From a virus, in IMG/VR virus record IMGVR_UViG_3300036852_000109, positions 1-35,735 of that record: 35,735 nt of DNA. One strand, given 5' to 3'. The number at the start of each line of letters is the position of its first letter. The stretch's first letter is position 1. The notes below the pieces were generated by a model. It had not been told where the DNA came from and ran no database searches. It worked only from the letters and a program-made list of their open reading frames with translations. Below, piece after piece: positions 1-7,370 of this stretch. Made by a program: the position numbers and the translations under genes.

Positions 1-89
1 CCCAAAAATTTCCCCGGGGGGACATTTGGTGAGAACTTTTCGCCCCTGAAAACCCGAGGGAAACTATCCGGAAGGGAGTTGAAAGCCGG
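1..89. other. Left-end non-coding segment; candidate packaging (cos/pac) region
   Basis: This stretch precedes the putative small terminase gene. It begins with an A/T run followed by C4G6 (positions 3-22) and then a short CCCT/AGGG dyad (about 46-60). Position next to small terminase and HNH genes is where cos or pac sites normally lie in HK97-like phages; that placement is inference. A partial copy of the first 20 bases occurs at 23085-23105. The Shine-Dalgarno for the first gene is GAAGGGAG near 71-78. No coding sequence is seen here. Confidence 0.4.
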
Positions 90-440
90 GTGAGGAGGAA
101 GACTAATGATCCTGAACCGCCGACTAGTCGTCGGAAGCCGGCCACAACTTCTGAGGGTAGAGAAACTCAGCTAGTTTCGCTCGCTGAAGATCTCGCTGAG
201 AAGCAGTTGATGGAAGGAACCGCCTCGGCTCAAGTCATCAGTCACTACCTCAAGCTCGGATCATCTCGTGAAAGACTCGAGCAACAAAGAATCGCTCATG
301 AGAACGAGCTAATGAAGGTAAAGATCGAATCGTTCGCTGCACAGAACCGCATCGAGGAACTATATCTCGGAGCGATCAACGCGATGCGATCTTACACAGG
401 TCAGGAACCAATGTTCGAGGGTGCTATCGATGAAGATTAG
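90..440 (+). CDS. Putative terminase small subunit / conserved packaging-associated protein
   Basis: A 116-residue protein with a GTG start and GAAGGGAG upstream. It has a basic, disordered N-terminus (residues 1-28), then a predicted helical region containing the block TASAQVISHYLKLGS, then a charged coiled-coil-like helix. I recognise this pattern from small proteins that sit first in the packaging module of actinobacterial siphoviruses, next to an HNH gene, where they are often called small terminase. Small terminase binds the packaging site and recruits the large subunit. No clear helix-turn-helix is visible, so the role rests on position and general resemblance. Its 3' end overlaps the HNH gene start. 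Confidence 0.5.
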   Translation: MRRKTNDPEPPTSRRKPATTSEGRETQLVSLAEDLAEKQLMEGTASAQVISHYLKLGSSRERLEQQRIAHENELMKVKIESFAAQNRIEELYLGAINAMRSYTGQEPMFEGAIDED

Positions 441-840
441 GACATATTCTGAACTTCGGAGACTCTCGTCGTTGAATGATCGATTCGAATACCTCGCCTT
501 GAATGGTGTGGTGGGCGAGATCACATTCGGATCTGACCGATGGCTGAACCAGATGTTCTACACCTCCTACGAATGGCGCTATGTTCGTCGTCAAGTGATC
601 ATACGCGACAATGGATGCGACCTCGGAGTCGAAGGATGGGACATCCACAAAGGTCTGTATATTCATCACATGAATCCGGTTACCAAAGCGCAACTGGTGA
701 ATGGCGATGAGTCAATCTTCGACCCAGAATTCCTAATCACCGCCAGCCACGCTACGCATAACGCCATCCACTACGGCGACCCGAAGCTTCTGCCTCGAGT
801 GCACGTCGAAAGAAGAGCTGGCGACACGAAGTTGTGGTAG
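430..840 (+). CDS. HNH endonuclease
   Basis: A 136-residue protein. I chose ATG 430 over the in-frame GTG at 421 because GAGG (417-420) is well spaced for 430 and would be adjacent to 421. The region YVRRQVIIRDNGCDLG followed by LYIHHMNPV and then THNAIHYGD is the HNH pattern: the His pair in IHHMNP, a structural Asn/His, and a final NxxH. HNH proteins beside terminase genes in HK97-like phages take part in cos cleavage with the terminase. A similar job here is inferred from the location, overlapping the putative small terminase. The zinc-binding Cys pairs of some HNH proteins are absent (one Cys only). Confidence 0.85.
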   Translation: MKIRTYSELRRLSSLNDRFEYLALNGVVGEITFGSDRWLNQMFYTSYEWRYVRRQVIIRDNGCDLGVEGWDIHKGLYIHHMNPVTKAQLVNGDESIFDPEFLITASHATHNAIHYGDPKLLPRVHVERRAGDTKLW

Positions 841-856
841 AGAAAGGAGAAAGCCC

Positions 857-1633
857 ATGAGGGCAAAGGGCATGCAGGTGCTCACTGACAATGTCAAAGC
901 CAAACGACCGGGGGCGACGATCTATGGGATCGGCGACGCCGCCCACAAGCTCGAAGTGTCCGGTCACAACGAGGACGACACTCCTGGTGTACGCGCCGAA
1001 GACCAGGACCCGGACAACATCCCGGAACATCGCGCAATCGACGTGATGATCGACAGCGCTTTCAGTGCTGCTGACGCCGAGAAGCTGTACGATGACCTCG
1101 GGACCAACGAGGCGAACCAGAAGCGCTTGCTCTACGTCATCTACAACAAGCGAATTCGCTCTCGCTCAAGGGGATGGGAAGAGCGACCCTTCGACGGCGA
1201 CTCCCACGAGAATCACGTCCATGTTTCCGGCGAGGCCGACGAGGACGACAACGAGAACAACTGGATTCTCAGCGACTGGGGCCCTCTGGGGTCTGCTCCG
1301 CCGCCTTCTCCATCCGACGGTCTGCTCCTGGTGGACGGCGTGCTCGGAAAGCACACCATTTCCAAGTGGCAGATGGTCATGGGGACTCCGGTCGACGGAG
1401 TCATCAGCACTCCCTACAGCCAACTGGTCGCAGCTGTCCAGCGTCGTCTGAACCAGGCCTTCAACTTCGGCCTCACGATCGACGGCAACGGCATTTTCCA
1501 AGACAACAGGTGGTATCACACCGCCGGCGCTCTCCAGAAGTACTTGGGGAGTCCTGTCGACGGTCGGATTTCCACGCCGACCTCCGAGTGCATCAAGGCG
1601 CTCCAGCGGAGGCTCAACACGAATCGTTTCTGA
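857..1633 (+). CDS. Endolysin: M15-like peptidase with two C-terminal wall-binding repeats
   Basis: A 258-residue protein with AAAGGAG 9 bases before ATG 857. Residues 1-145 carry the metal-site pattern of M15/VanY-type peptidases: HRAID at 58-62 and HENHVH at 117-122. This predicts cleavage of a peptidoglycan peptide bond. After a Pro/Ser linker (about 146-155) come two related modules (about 158-205 and 211-255), each with PVDG(V/R)ISTP and ending in QRRLN. These look like peptidoglycan-binding repeats of actinophage lysins. There is no signal peptide, so release would need the holin at 22273. It lies inside the packaging module, 21 kb from the holin, which is unusual but known in ReqiPepy6-like phages. 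The exact bond cut is not certain. Confidence 0.85.
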   Translation: MRAKGMQVLTDNVKAKRPGATIYGIGDAAHKLEVSGHNEDDTPGVRAEDQDPDNIPEHRAIDVMIDSAFSAADAEKLYDDLGTNEANQKRLLYVIYNKRIRSRSRGWEERPFDGDSHENHVHVSGEADEDDNENNWILSDWGPLGSAPPPSPSDGLLLVDGVLGKHTISKWQMVMGTPVDGVISTPYSQLVAAVQRRLNQAFNFGLTIDGNGIFQDNRWYHTAGALQKYLGSPVDGRISTPTSECIKALQRRLNTNRF

Positions 1634-1652
1634 GTAGGAGGGAGGGTCCCAC

Positions 1653-2054
1653 GTGGCAACCAGCATTCTCGACAGCGTGAAGAAAGTGCTTGGCATGGAC
1701 GCGTCGTACACCGTTTTCGACGAAGACGTGCTGATGCACATCAACTCGGCATTCTCCACGCTGAACCAGCTGGGTATCGGCCCCCAGAATGGGTTGATGA
1801 TTGAGGATGACAGTGCCACGTGGGATTCCCTCATTGGCACCGATCCTCGTCTCAACTGGGCCAAGAGCTACACATATTTGAAAGTCCGGCAGCTCTTCGA
1901 TCCGCCAGGTACCGCATATTTGGTGGATGCGATGGAGAAGCAGATCCGGGAACTAGAGTGGCGCATGAACACATACCGAGAAGAAACGGCATGGGTAAGC
2001 CCAATCGAAGAACCCCTTCCCGAAGAAGTGATCCTAGATGGAGGTGAGCCGTGA
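1653..2054 (+). CDS. Head-tail connector (gp6/gp15-type adaptor)
   Basis: A 133-residue protein with GTG start after AGGAGGGAGG. It has the helical pattern of connector proteins of the HK97 gp6/SPP1 gp15 type: an N-terminal stretch starting SILDSVKKVLGMD, a central acidic helix and INSAFSTLNQLGIGP, then WAKSYTYLKVRQLFDPP and a closing amphipathic helix EKQIRELEWRMNTYR. These proteins form the ring beneath the portal. Its place upstream of the terminase large subunit rather than after the capsid gene is unlike the standard order. The stop overlaps the next gene's GTG (GTGA), indicating translational coupling. Confidence 0.7.
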   Translation: MATSILDSVKKVLGMDASYTVFDEDVLMHINSAFSTLNQLGIGPQNGLMIEDDSATWDSLIGTDPRLNWAKSYTYLKVRQLFDPPGTAYLVDAMEKQIRELEWRMNTYREETAWVSPIEEPLPEEVILDGGEP

Positions 2055-3259
2055 GGACTATCAAAGCAACACTCATCCTGCGGGATGGGACGGCCTCCGC
2101 TTGGACCGCCAGGAATCCCGTTCTCCGTTTGGGTGAGCCGGGCTTCGAGACGGATACGAACAAACTCAAGATCGGTGACGGCGTTCATTCCTGGGCCGAC
2201 CTTGATTATGTCTCCGGCGAGGGCTTGCAAGGCGATTCCGCTTACGAGGTAGCGGTCGCAAACGGTTTCGTCGGTTCTCAATCTGCCTGGCTCGCGTCTC
2301 TCGTTGGACCAGCGGGCGCAGACGGCGTTGATGGCACCAATGGCACGAACGGAACTAACGGAACCAATGGTTCAGATGGTGCGGATGGGGCTGACGGCCT
2401 ATCGGCATATCAAGTCGCCGTCGCCAATGGTTTCATCGGTTCGCAATCGGCATGGTTAGCCTCGCTAGTCGGTCCGGCTGGTACGAATGGGACCAACGGC
2501 ACTAATGGAACGAACGGAGCGGATGGTTCAGATGGTGCCGACGGAGCAGACGGGACCGATGGTCTCTCGGCTTACCAAGTTGCGGTCGCTAACGGATTCG
2601 TTGGTACCGAATCGGCATGGTTGGCGTCTCTTGTCGGACCTGCGGGCACCAATGGTACCAATGGAGCAGACGGTGCCGATGGCGCAGATGGAGCTGACGG
2701 AGCGCAAGGACCAGTTGGGCCATCCGGAGAGACATATCCGCTAAGCGGTTACGGTTTCTTCTCGGCCAGCATCCCTCTCGAGTCCGCCAGCGGTGACTCT
2801 GACCACGGACCCAACTGGACAACTCGTATTTGGGTTCCTGCAGGGAAAGCAATTACGGCCATCGGCACCTTCGTCACCATATCCGGCGCAGCGGGCACGG
2901 GATACAACGGGTTCGCCGTTTACGACGATGCCGGTAACAAGGTCGACGAAACTCCATCCGATGACAACCTTTGGATCGCCGATCACAACTGGGTTATGAA
3001 GGCGTTGACCACGCCGATCGCCGCTCAAGGCAGTGGGCGGTTTGTCCGTATCGTCAGCGTTGTCCAAGGAAGCGGAAACAATCCTTGGGTTGCGTACTGG
3101 ACCCATGGTGGTATGGATCGAATCATCCAAGGTGGTTACGGGGTTTCGAACCACAAACGTGCCATCGCCGGTGTAACCAATGCGTCTAATCGTCCATCGA
3201 CTTTGGACCTCACCACAGGTAGCACTTTCAACTACCTCCCCGTAATCGTTCTGGCCTAA
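2051..3259 (+). CDS. Collagen-like fibre protein with Mtd-like N-terminus (head or tail fibre)
   Basis: A 402-residue protein. Residues about 1-55, containing RNPVLRLGEPGFETDTNKLK and GDGVHSWADL, match the short attachment module at the N-terminus of many phage fibres (major tropism determinant N-terminal type). Residues 64-222 hold three copies of a 26-residue block (AYxVAVANGF...SAWLASLVGP) alternating with Gly-X-Y collagen-like runs rich in GTN and GAD. Residues about 227-402 form a distinct C-terminal domain, probably beta-rich and possibly receptor- or surface-binding. The collagen runs predict a trimeric shaft. Because it lies between a connector and the terminase it may be a head fibre, but a tail fibre cannot be excluded. 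Confidence 0.75.
   Translation: MRTIKATLILRDGTASAWTARNPVLRLGEPGFETDTNKLKIGDGVHSWADLDYVSGEGLQGDSAYEVAVANGFVGSQSAWLASLVGPAGADGVDGTNGTNGTNGTNGSDGADGADGLSAYQVAVANGFIGSQSAWLASLVGPAGTNGTNGTNGTNGADGSDGADGADGTDGLSAYQVAVANGFVGTESAWLASLVGPAGTNGTNGADGADGADGADGAQGPVGPSGETYPLSGYGFFSASIPLESASGDSDHGPNWTTRIWVPAGKAITAIGTFVTISGAAGTGYNGFAVYDDAGNKVDETPSDDNLWIADHNWVMKALTTPIAAQGSGRFVRIVSVVQGSGNNPWVAYWTHGGMDRIIQGGYGVSNHKRAIAGVTNASNRPSTLDLTTGSTFNYLPVIVLA
2240..2647 (+). repeat. Three 165-base tandem units in the fibre gene
   Basis: Units begin at 2240, 2405 and 2570, an exact 55-codon period. Each encodes a 26-residue AYxVAVANGF block ending LASLVGPAG, followed by Gly-X-Y triplets. The first two blocks differ at only two residues, and the third by a few more. 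Such repeats can expand or contract and change fibre length. Confidence 0.9.
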
Positions 3260-3271
3260 GGAGGGTTAGCT

Positions 3272-4018
3272 TTGAGCACATTAGAAGACGCGCTTGCCCA
3301 CTTCGGCGTTCGAGGAATGAAGTGGGGCGTCCGTAAGTCCATGCCAGGTGGAACTTCGGAAAGGGCTCAGAAGCGGTTGCACAAAGCTCTCGCTTCCAAG
3401 TCCGTGCATCAGACGCGCGCGAAGACGATGCAGACGAAGTTGGACGACATCAACAAGCACGGCGAGAACTCCAAGACCTTCATCGAGAAGTTCGGCAAGC
3501 ACGGAGATCTGACCTTCCTCGCTCTCTACGGGAAGTCGAAAGCTGAAGCTCGCGATGAGATGCGTCGTGATCTGGAGATGGGTATCCGGGATTCAAACTT
3601 CCGGGCCGGCATCCACCAGAAGCGAATCGAGAAGGCCAAGGCGAAGCATTCCGACGAGGTCGACGAGTTCCTCAGCCATTTCGGCGTTCGAGGAATGAAG
3701 TGGGGCGTCCGGAAACAGGCGAAGCTCGATGCCCACCGGAAGCAGTCTTCGGAAGATGCTCGTCGCGCCGGTGACGCTTTCGTCAAGTCCCGCAAGATCG
3801 GCACACACGCGCTAACCAACAAGGAACTTCAAGATCTCGTCACTCGGATGAACCTCGAGCGGCAATTCGCCAGCCTCAAGCCACCATCGAAGAAGAAGCA
3901 AGCGGCAAAGCTCGTCGCAGACGTTCTTCTCAGCGCTGGGAAGCAGCAGGCGACCAAGTTGGCTTCGGATGCTCTTGCAAAGCAGGTTGCTGCAGCGATG
4001 GCACGAGGCGGTCGATAG
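3272..4018 (+). CDS. Unknown structural-module protein with two HFGVRGMKWGVRK motifs
   Basis: A 248-residue basic protein with TTG start and AAGGAGG 7 bases upstream. The 13-residue motif HFGVRGMKWGVRK occurs at residues 10-22 and again at 136-148. Similar HxGVxGMKWGV motifs recur in head-region proteins of many unrelated tailed phages, but I know of no established function. The rest is highly charged and helical. The C-terminal half has ALTNKELQDLVTRMNLE and a Lys/Ala-rich tail. It sits between the fibre and the large terminase. A scaffold-like, internal head or packaging-accessory role is possible from composition and position only. The protein looks like two motif-headed halves, perhaps from duplication or fusion. 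Confidence 0.6.
   Translation: MSTLEDALAHFGVRGMKWGVRKSMPGGTSERAQKRLHKALASKSVHQTRAKTMQTKLDDINKHGENSKTFIEKFGKHGDLTFLALYGKSKAEARDEMRRDLEMGIRDSNFRAGIHQKRIEKAKAKHSDEVDEFLSHFGVRGMKWGVRKQAKLDAHRKQSSEDARRAGDAFVKSRKIGTHALTNKELQDLVTRMNLERQFASLKPPSKKKQAAKLVADVLLSAGKQQATKLASDALAKQVAAAMARGGR
3302..3333 (+). repeat. 32-base perfect direct repeat, copy 1 (encodes the HFGVRGMKWGV motif)
   Basis: This 32-base stretch is identical at the DNA level to 3680-3711, although the surrounding sequences have diverged. It encodes most of the first HFGVRGMKWGVRK motif. Confidence 0.9.
3680..3711 (+). repeat. 32-base perfect direct repeat, copy 2
   Basis: This is the second copy of the 3302-3333 repeat, 378 bases (126 codons) downstream and in the same reading frame. 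Confidence 0.9.
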
Positions 4019-4033
4019 AAAGGAGGGTTGGTA

Positions 4034-5776
4034 GTGAGCTTATCGAATACGGCGACTCCGTATTACTACGGGTTGTTCCGTGACGCGGTTCTTCGCGGTG
4101 AGATTCCGGTCAATCGTGAAGTTGCAATGGAGATGAACCGCATCGATGCGCTAATTGCCAATCCAAACTTCTACTACGATGACCAAGCCGTCGAAGGTTG
4201 GATCAGGTACTGCGAAAACGAACTCACGCTGACTGACGGAAGCGACCTTGTTCTCCTGGACACGTTCAAACTCTGGGGCGAACAGGTCCACTGTTGGTAC
4301 TACTTCGAAACGTTGAGTGTCTATGAGCCATATCCGGACAATCGGGGCGGTAGGTTCGTCAACAAGACGATAAAGAAGCGGCTGACGACCAAGCAGTATC
4401 TAATCGTTGCTCGTGGCGGGGCTAAGTCGATGTACGCCTCTCTGATGCAGAACTACTTCCTCAACGTCGACACGACTACGACCCACCAGATCACGACCGC
4501 GCCGACCATGAAACAGGCCGACGAGGTTATGTCTCCCATACGTACCTCTATCACACGTAGTCGGGGCCCTCTCTTCAAGTTCCTTACGGAGGGGTCGCTC
4601 CAGAACACCACAGGCTCAAGGGCCAACCGGGTCAAGCTCTCCTCCACCAAGAAGGGTGTTGAGAACTTCCTCACTGGTTCCCTCCTTGAGATCCGTCCTA
4701 TGGCCATCGCCAAGCTCCAAGGGCTCCGTCCCAAAGTTTCAACTGTCGATGAGTGGTTGTCTGGAGATCTAAGAGAGGATGTTGTTGGAGCAATTGAACA
4801 AGGAGCTTCAAAGCTCGAAGATTGGTTGATCATCGCTATTAGTTCCGAGGGAACAGTTCGGAATGGTTCCGGTGATACAATCAAAATGGAACTCGCTGAC
4901 ATTCTTAAAGGCGAATACATAGCTCCGCACATCTCCATTTGGCATTACAAGCTGGACGAGCTCGAAGAAGTAGCCAATCCAGCCATGTGGCCGAAAGCTC
5001 AACCGAACATCGGCAAGACCGTTTCTTATGCCACATACCATTTGGATGTTGAGCGGGCCGAAAAGGCGCCTGCAGCTCGAAACGATATCCTAGCGAAGCG
5101 TTTCGGAATCCCGATGGAAGGCTACACGTACTTCTTCACCTATGAGGAGACGCTGCCACATAAGAAGCGACAATTCTGGAATCTTCCATGCTCACTTGGC
5201 GCCGACCTTTCACAAGGCGACGACTTCTGTGCATTCACTTTCCTTTTCCCGCTTCGTCAAGGTTTCGGGGTTAAGACTCGAAGCTACATCACGACTCTTA
5301 CACTCATGAAGTTGCCTTCGGCGATGCGTCAGAAGTACAACGAGTTTCTAGAAGAAGGAAGCCTTCACGTCCTCGAGGGATCGATCCTTGACATGATGGA
5401 GGTCTACGACGATCTAGATGCTCACATAAACGAGAAGAAGTACGACGTTCGAACCCTCGGATACGACCCTTACAACGCTAAGGAATTCGTTACGCGATGG
5501 GAGCAGGAGAACGGTTCCTACGGCATCGAGAAGGTCATCCAGGGCGCTAAGACCGAGTCGGTTCCTCTGGGAGAGTTGAAGATTCTCAGTGGTCAGCGGT
5601 TGCTCTTGTTCGACGAGGCTCTTATGACTTTCGCAATGGGCAACGCGATCACGCTTGAAGACACAAATGGGAACCGTAAACTCTTCAAGAAGAGGTACGA
5701 CGAGAAGATTGATAACGTGGCGGCCATGATGGACGCTTACGTCGCTTACAAGGCCAACAAGGAGGCTTTCGAATGA
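4034..5776 (+). CDS. terL: Terminase large subunit
   Basis: A 580-residue packaging motor. I chose GTG 4034 because GAAAGGAGG lies 8 bases upstream; the in-frame TTG at 4028 would be too close. The ATPase domain has a Walker A-like ARGGAKS at 126-132, then TAPTMKQADEVMSPI, and a Walker B ending VDE at 238-240. The nuclease domain shows acidic residues in GADLSQGDD (D391) and GYDPYNAKEF (D478), as expected of the RNase H-like nuclease. It would package DNA through the portal and cut concatemers, with the protein at 90-440 as likely partner. Its stop overlaps the next start (ATGA). The length is typical for phage large terminases. Confidence 0.95.
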   Translation: MSLSNTATPYYYGLFRDAVLRGEIPVNREVAMEMNRIDALIANPNFYYDDQAVEGWIRYCENELTLTDGSDLVLLDTFKLWGEQVHCWYYFETLSVYEPYPDNRGGRFVNKTIKKRLTTKQYLIVARGGAKSMYASLMQNYFLNVDTTTTHQITTAPTMKQADEVMSPIRTSITRSRGPLFKFLTEGSLQNTTGSRANRVKLSSTKKGVENFLTGSLLEIRPMAIAKLQGLRPKVSTVDEWLSGDLREDVVGAIEQGASKLEDWLIIAISSEGTVRNGSGDTIKMELADILKGEYIAPHISIWHYKLDELEEVANPAMWPKAQPNIGKTVSYATYHLDVERAEKAPAARNDILAKRFGIPMEGYTYFFTYEETLPHKKRQFWNLPCSLGADLSQGDDFCAFTFLFPLRQGFGVKTRSYITTLTLMKLPSAMRQKYNEFLEEGSLHVLEGSILDMMEVYDDLDAHINEKKYDVRTLGYDPYNAKEFVTRWEQENGSYGIEKVIQGAKTESVPLGELKILSGQRLLLFDEALMTFAMGNAITLEDTNGNRKLFKKRYDEKIDNVAAMMDAYVAYKANKEAFE

Positions 5777-6081
5777 ACTCGGCACCAGTTCCGGCTGTAA
5801 TCGCGAGCGATGTGGACTCCCTTCCCGCGAACCGGACCGCCCTTCGAGTCGCTCTCTTCACGGAAGAAGGCGTCGCGGTCACGGCTGTGCAAGAAGTTGT
5901 CGCCTGGGATGACGTCACGGGTAAGCCGTCGACATTCACCCCGTCCACGCACACGCACGTCGGCTCGGCGGTCACTCTGACCGGCTACACATCCGGCTCC
6001 GCCGGCAACGTCTCGGCAACCGACACCGTCAACCAGGCTCTCGCCAAGCTTGAGGCTCGAATCGCGGCACTCGAGGTTTAA
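5773..6081 (+). CDS. Small fibre-like / structural protein
   Basis: A 102-residue protein whose ATG overlaps the terminase stop. It contains WDDVTGKPSTFTPSTHTHVG, a pattern common in phage fibre and head-fibre proteins, followed by a Gly/Ser/Thr-rich stretch and a C-terminal heptad-like helix (NQALAKLEARIAALEV) that probably trimerises. Its position between terminase and portal suggests a head fibre or decoration protein. That is an inference, and no exact family is claimed. Confidence 0.55.
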   Translation: MNSAPVPAVIASDVDSLPANRTALRVALFTEEGVAVTAVQEVVAWDDVTGKPSTFTPSTHTHVGSAVTLTGYTSGSAGNVSATDTVNQALAKLEARIAALEV

Positions 6082-6128
6082 CTCAGGTAGGAGGCGTTTG
6101 ATGAGATATTTGAGAAGGGAGGTGTCGC

Positions 6129-7349
6129 GTGTTCCAAGGTCTCAAACGTAGATTGACCCATGCGTGGAATGCTTTCACGACGAACGATGACCCTAACGCC
6201 CGAATGCATGTCCATCAGGGCGCTAGCTATAGTGTCCGTCCAGATCGGACCCGTCTTCGTTTTTCGAGTGAGCGTTCAATCATCTCCTCGATCTACACAC
6301 GCCTCGCGATGGACGCCGCTGCATTCGATATTCTGCACGTTCGGCTAGACCCAGATGGACGGTACAAGGAAACCATCGACAGTGGTCTGAATACTTGCTT
6401 GACGCTTGAAGCTAACATAGATCAAGCGGCTCGACAATTCCGTCAGGACATTGTAATGACGTTCCTTGACAAGGCCGTCGCCGCAATCGTTCCTATCGAT
6501 ACCACAATTGATCCAACAAAGTCGTCGGGGTTTGACATTAAGACCCTTCGAGTTGGGGAAGTTTGTGGGTGGCATCCCAGACACGTTCGGGTCCGGGTTT
6601 ACAACGATCAACCTGACAAAGGGGTGCGCGAGGAGGTAACACTCGAGAAGAAGTTTGTTGCGATTGTTGAGAATCCACTGTCAGCAGTCATGAACGAACC
6701 GAACTCGACCCTCCAGAGACTCATTCGAACGCTCAACCACTTGGATGCGGTGGACGAACAATCGGCTTCCGGTCGTTTGGACTTGATCATCCAGCTTCCC
6801 TATGTTGTGAAGTCCGAAACGCGGCGAGAAGCAGCTACTCAACGTCTAACGGACATCGAATTCCAGCTCAAGGGAAGCAAGTATGGCATCGCATACGTCG
6901 ATGGCACGGAGAAGGTAATCCAGCTCAACCGACCCGCCGAGAACAACCTCCTCAAGCAGGTCGAGTATCTCACCAACCTTCTCTATACCCAACTTGGTCT
7001 CACCCCAGAGGTCATGAACGGCACAGCCAACGAGGCTGCGATGCTGAACTACTACAACCGGACCATTGAGCCACTCGTGGCGGCCATCGTAGAGGCTATG
7101 CGTCGTGCATTCCTTACCAAGACCGCCATAGCACAGAAGCAGTGGATACTAGCCTTCCGCGATCCATTCAAGCTTGTTCCGCTTAAGGACCTTGCCGAGA
7201 TCGCTGACAAGTTCCGTCGCGGTGAAATCGCAACGCCAAACGACTTCCGTCAAGCAATTGGTTGGAAACCGTTGAGTTCACCGAATGCCGACGATCCGAG
7301 GAATACCAACATGCCGGTTCCGTCGGAACCGATTCCAACCCAAACCTAA
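6129..7349 (+). CDS. Portal protein
   Basis: A 406-residue protein with GTG start after GAAGGGAGG. It begins MFQGLKRRLTHAWNAF, typical of this portal family, then RFSSERSIISSIYTRLAMDAA, a central domain with LTDIEFQLKGSKYGIAYVDG, and the stem-like region LGLTPEVMNGTANEAAMLNYY and TIEPLVAAIVEAMRRAF. Portals form the dodecameric vertex through which DNA enters. It is directly downstream of terminase and upstream of protease-capsid, the standard head order. A 16-codon open frame at 6101-6151 with a better Shine-Dalgarno (AGGAGG) overlaps the start out of frame and may couple translation. Confidence 0.9.
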   Translation: MFQGLKRRLTHAWNAFTTNDDPNARMHVHQGASYSVRPDRTRLRFSSERSIISSIYTRLAMDAAAFDILHVRLDPDGRYKETIDSGLNTCLTLEANIDQAARQFRQDIVMTFLDKAVAAIVPIDTTIDPTKSSGFDIKTLRVGEVCGWHPRHVRVRVYNDQPDKGVREEVTLEKKFVAIVENPLSAVMNEPNSTLQRLIRTLNHLDAVDEQSASGRLDLIIQLPYVVKSETRREAATQRLTDIEFQLKGSKYGIAYVDGTEKVIQLNRPAENNLLKQVEYLTNLLYTQLGLTPEVMNGTANEAAMLNYYNRTIEPLVAAIVEAMRRAFLTKTAIAQKQWILAFRDPFKLVPLKDLAEIADKFRRGEIATPNDFRQAIGWKPLSSPNADDPRNTNMPVPSEPIPTQT

Positions 7350-7370
7350 ATTGTAGGAGGGACAGTCAAA

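Noticed and set aside
1166-1864. 232-codon - strand frame across the endolysin and connector genes
   Set aside because: Antisense to two genes with clear family features and ribosome sites; no evidence of expression.
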